Positions 8,149 through 8,951 of a stretch of DNA of 8,951 bases are shown here, piece after piece. Origin of the DNA: an uncultured Polycyclovorans sp. (lineage in GTDB: Bacteria > Pseudomonadota > Gammaproteobacteria > Nevskiales > Nevskiaceae); the NCBI GenBank assembly GCA_936928855.1, contig CAKZHZ010000082.1, forward strand, positions 1 through 8,951, read 5' to 3'. A program made the translations under genes and the position numbers. Each line of letters starts with the position of its first letter. Position 1 is the stretch's first letter. Under the pieces are notes generated by a model, which ran no database searches, was not told the origin of the DNA, and was given only the letters and a program-made list of their open reading frames with translations.

Positions 8149-8951
8149 ATGAAAGACTTGCTCAACCTGTTCAACCAGCAGCGCACCGTGCCGGACTTCG
8201 ACGCGATCAAGATCGCGCTGGCCTCGCCCGACCTGATCCGCTCGTGGTCCTACGGCGAAGTGAAGAAGCCGGAAACCATCAACTACCGCACCTTCAAGCC
8301 GGAGCGCGACGGCCTGTTCTGCGCCAAGATCTTTGGCCCGATCAAGGACTACGAGTGCCTCTGTGGCAAGTACAAGCGCCTCAAGCATCGTGGCGTGGTC
8401 TGCGAGAAGTGCGGCGTCGAAGTCACCGTGGCCAAGGTGCGTCGCGAGCGCATGGGGCACATCGACCTGGCCAGCCCGGTCGCCCATATCTGGTTCCTGA
8501 AGTCGCTGCCGAGCCGCATCGGTCTGCTGCTGGATATGCCGCTGCGCGCCATTGAGCGCGTGCTGTACTTCGAAGCCCACATCGTGGTTGATCCCGGCAT
8601 GACCCCGCTCGAGCGCGGCATGCTGCTGACCGAAGAGGACTACCTCAACGCGGTTGAGCAATACGGCGACGAGTTCGACGCCCGCATGGGCGCCGAGGCG
8701 GTGCATGACCTGCTGAAGAGCATCGACCTGCAGTCGGAAGCCAACAAGCTGCGCGAAGAGCTGGCCGGCACCACTTCCGAAACCAAGATCAAGAAGCTCG
8801 GCAAGCGCCTCAAGCTGATCGAGTACTTCATCGCCTCCAACAACCGTCCGGAATGGATGGTGATGACGGTGCTGCCGGTGCTGCCGCCGGACCTGCGTCC
8901 GCTGGTGCCACTGGACGGCGGCCGCTTCGCTACCTCCGATCTCAACGATCT
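8149..8951 (+). CDS. rpoC: DNA-directed RNA polymerase subunit beta' (partial, N-terminal 267 residues)
   Basis: This is the start of RpoC, the beta' subunit that forms the clamp and carries the catalytic Mg-binding loop; the loop lies beyond the window. The visible part is the clamp head and neighbouring segments. MKDLLNLFNQQ opens the protein, then KPETINYRTFKPERDGLFC (40-58). The N-terminal zinc site has cysteines at 70, 72, 85 and 88 (ECLCGKY, then CEKCGVEV), the same numbering as E. coli. Next come RRERMGHIDLASPVAHIWF and SLPSRIGLLLDMPLRAIERV, and the segment ends at VLPPDLRPLVPLDGGRFATS. The ATG at 8149 has GGAG at 8138-8141 with 7-base spacing. The frame is open to the right edge, so the gene is cut by the window and not truncated by mutation. 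It forms an operon with rpoB. Confidence 0.98.
   Translation, partial: MKDLLNLFNQQRTVPDFDAIKIALASPDLIRSWSYGEVKKPETINYRTFKPERDGLFCAKIFGPIKDYECLCGKYKRLKHRGVVCEKCGVEVTVAKVRRERMGHIDLASPVAHIWFLKSLPSRIGLLLDMPLRAIERVLYFEAHIVVDPGMTPLERGMLLTEEDYLNAVEQYGDEFDARMGAEAVHDLLKSIDLQSEANKLREELAGTTSETKIKKLGKRLKLIEYFIASNNRPEWMVMTVLPVLPPDLRPLVPLDGGRFATSDLND

Overview
This GC-rich window is a stretch of core bacterial chromosome holding the translation/transcription cluster tuf - tRNA-Trp - secE - nusG - rplK - rplA - rplJ - rplL - rpoB - rpoC. Every gene is on the + strand. No mobile element, CRISPR array, phage gene or foreign island is visible. The organism is most probably a gammaproteobacterium. Gene order, the L7/L12 and L10 sequences and the rpoB/rpoC motifs all fit. 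From memory, the beta-subunit text looks closer to Xanthomonadales-like RpoB than to E. coli, including an extra segment near residues 421-450 and the form of the C-terminal half. A Xanthomonadales or Nevskiales/Solimonas-type lineage is my inference and was not searched.

Layout: positions 1-55 are the last codons of EF-Tu, closed by a clear intrinsic terminator (71-109). A CCA-encoding tRNA-Trp (156-231) follows, then secE (267-653) and nusG (658-1191), which are tightly coupled. A 216-base leader with two structured elements precedes the L11-L1 pair (rplK 1408-1836, rplA 1840-2535). Its second element, just before the rplK Shine-Dalgarno, looks like the L1 autoregulatory site. A 246-base structured leader, probably the L10-L12 binding leader, precedes rplJ (2782-3303) and rplL (3360-3743). 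The rplL-rpoB gap carries three hairpins: a short one, a terminator-like attenuator candidate, and a very long nearly perfect stem of the kind RNase III cuts. rpoB (3919-8061) is complete, and rpoC begins at 8149 and runs off the right edge.

The genes work together in gene expression and export. EF-Tu, tRNA-Trp and the ribosomal stalk proteins (L11, L1, L10, L7/L12) serve elongation. NusG couples RNA polymerase (RpoB/RpoC) to the ribosome and Rho. SecE anchors the SecYEG channel. The layout suggests control mainly after transcription starts: feedback by L1 and L10, partial termination between rplL and rpoB, and RNA processing that separates the ribosomal-protein and polymerase messages.

I found no undescribed system. 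What merits a second look is the series of strong intergenic RNA structures, most without a T-tract, and the use of a tRNA as the 5' neighbour of secE-nusG. The protein-coding content is ordinary.
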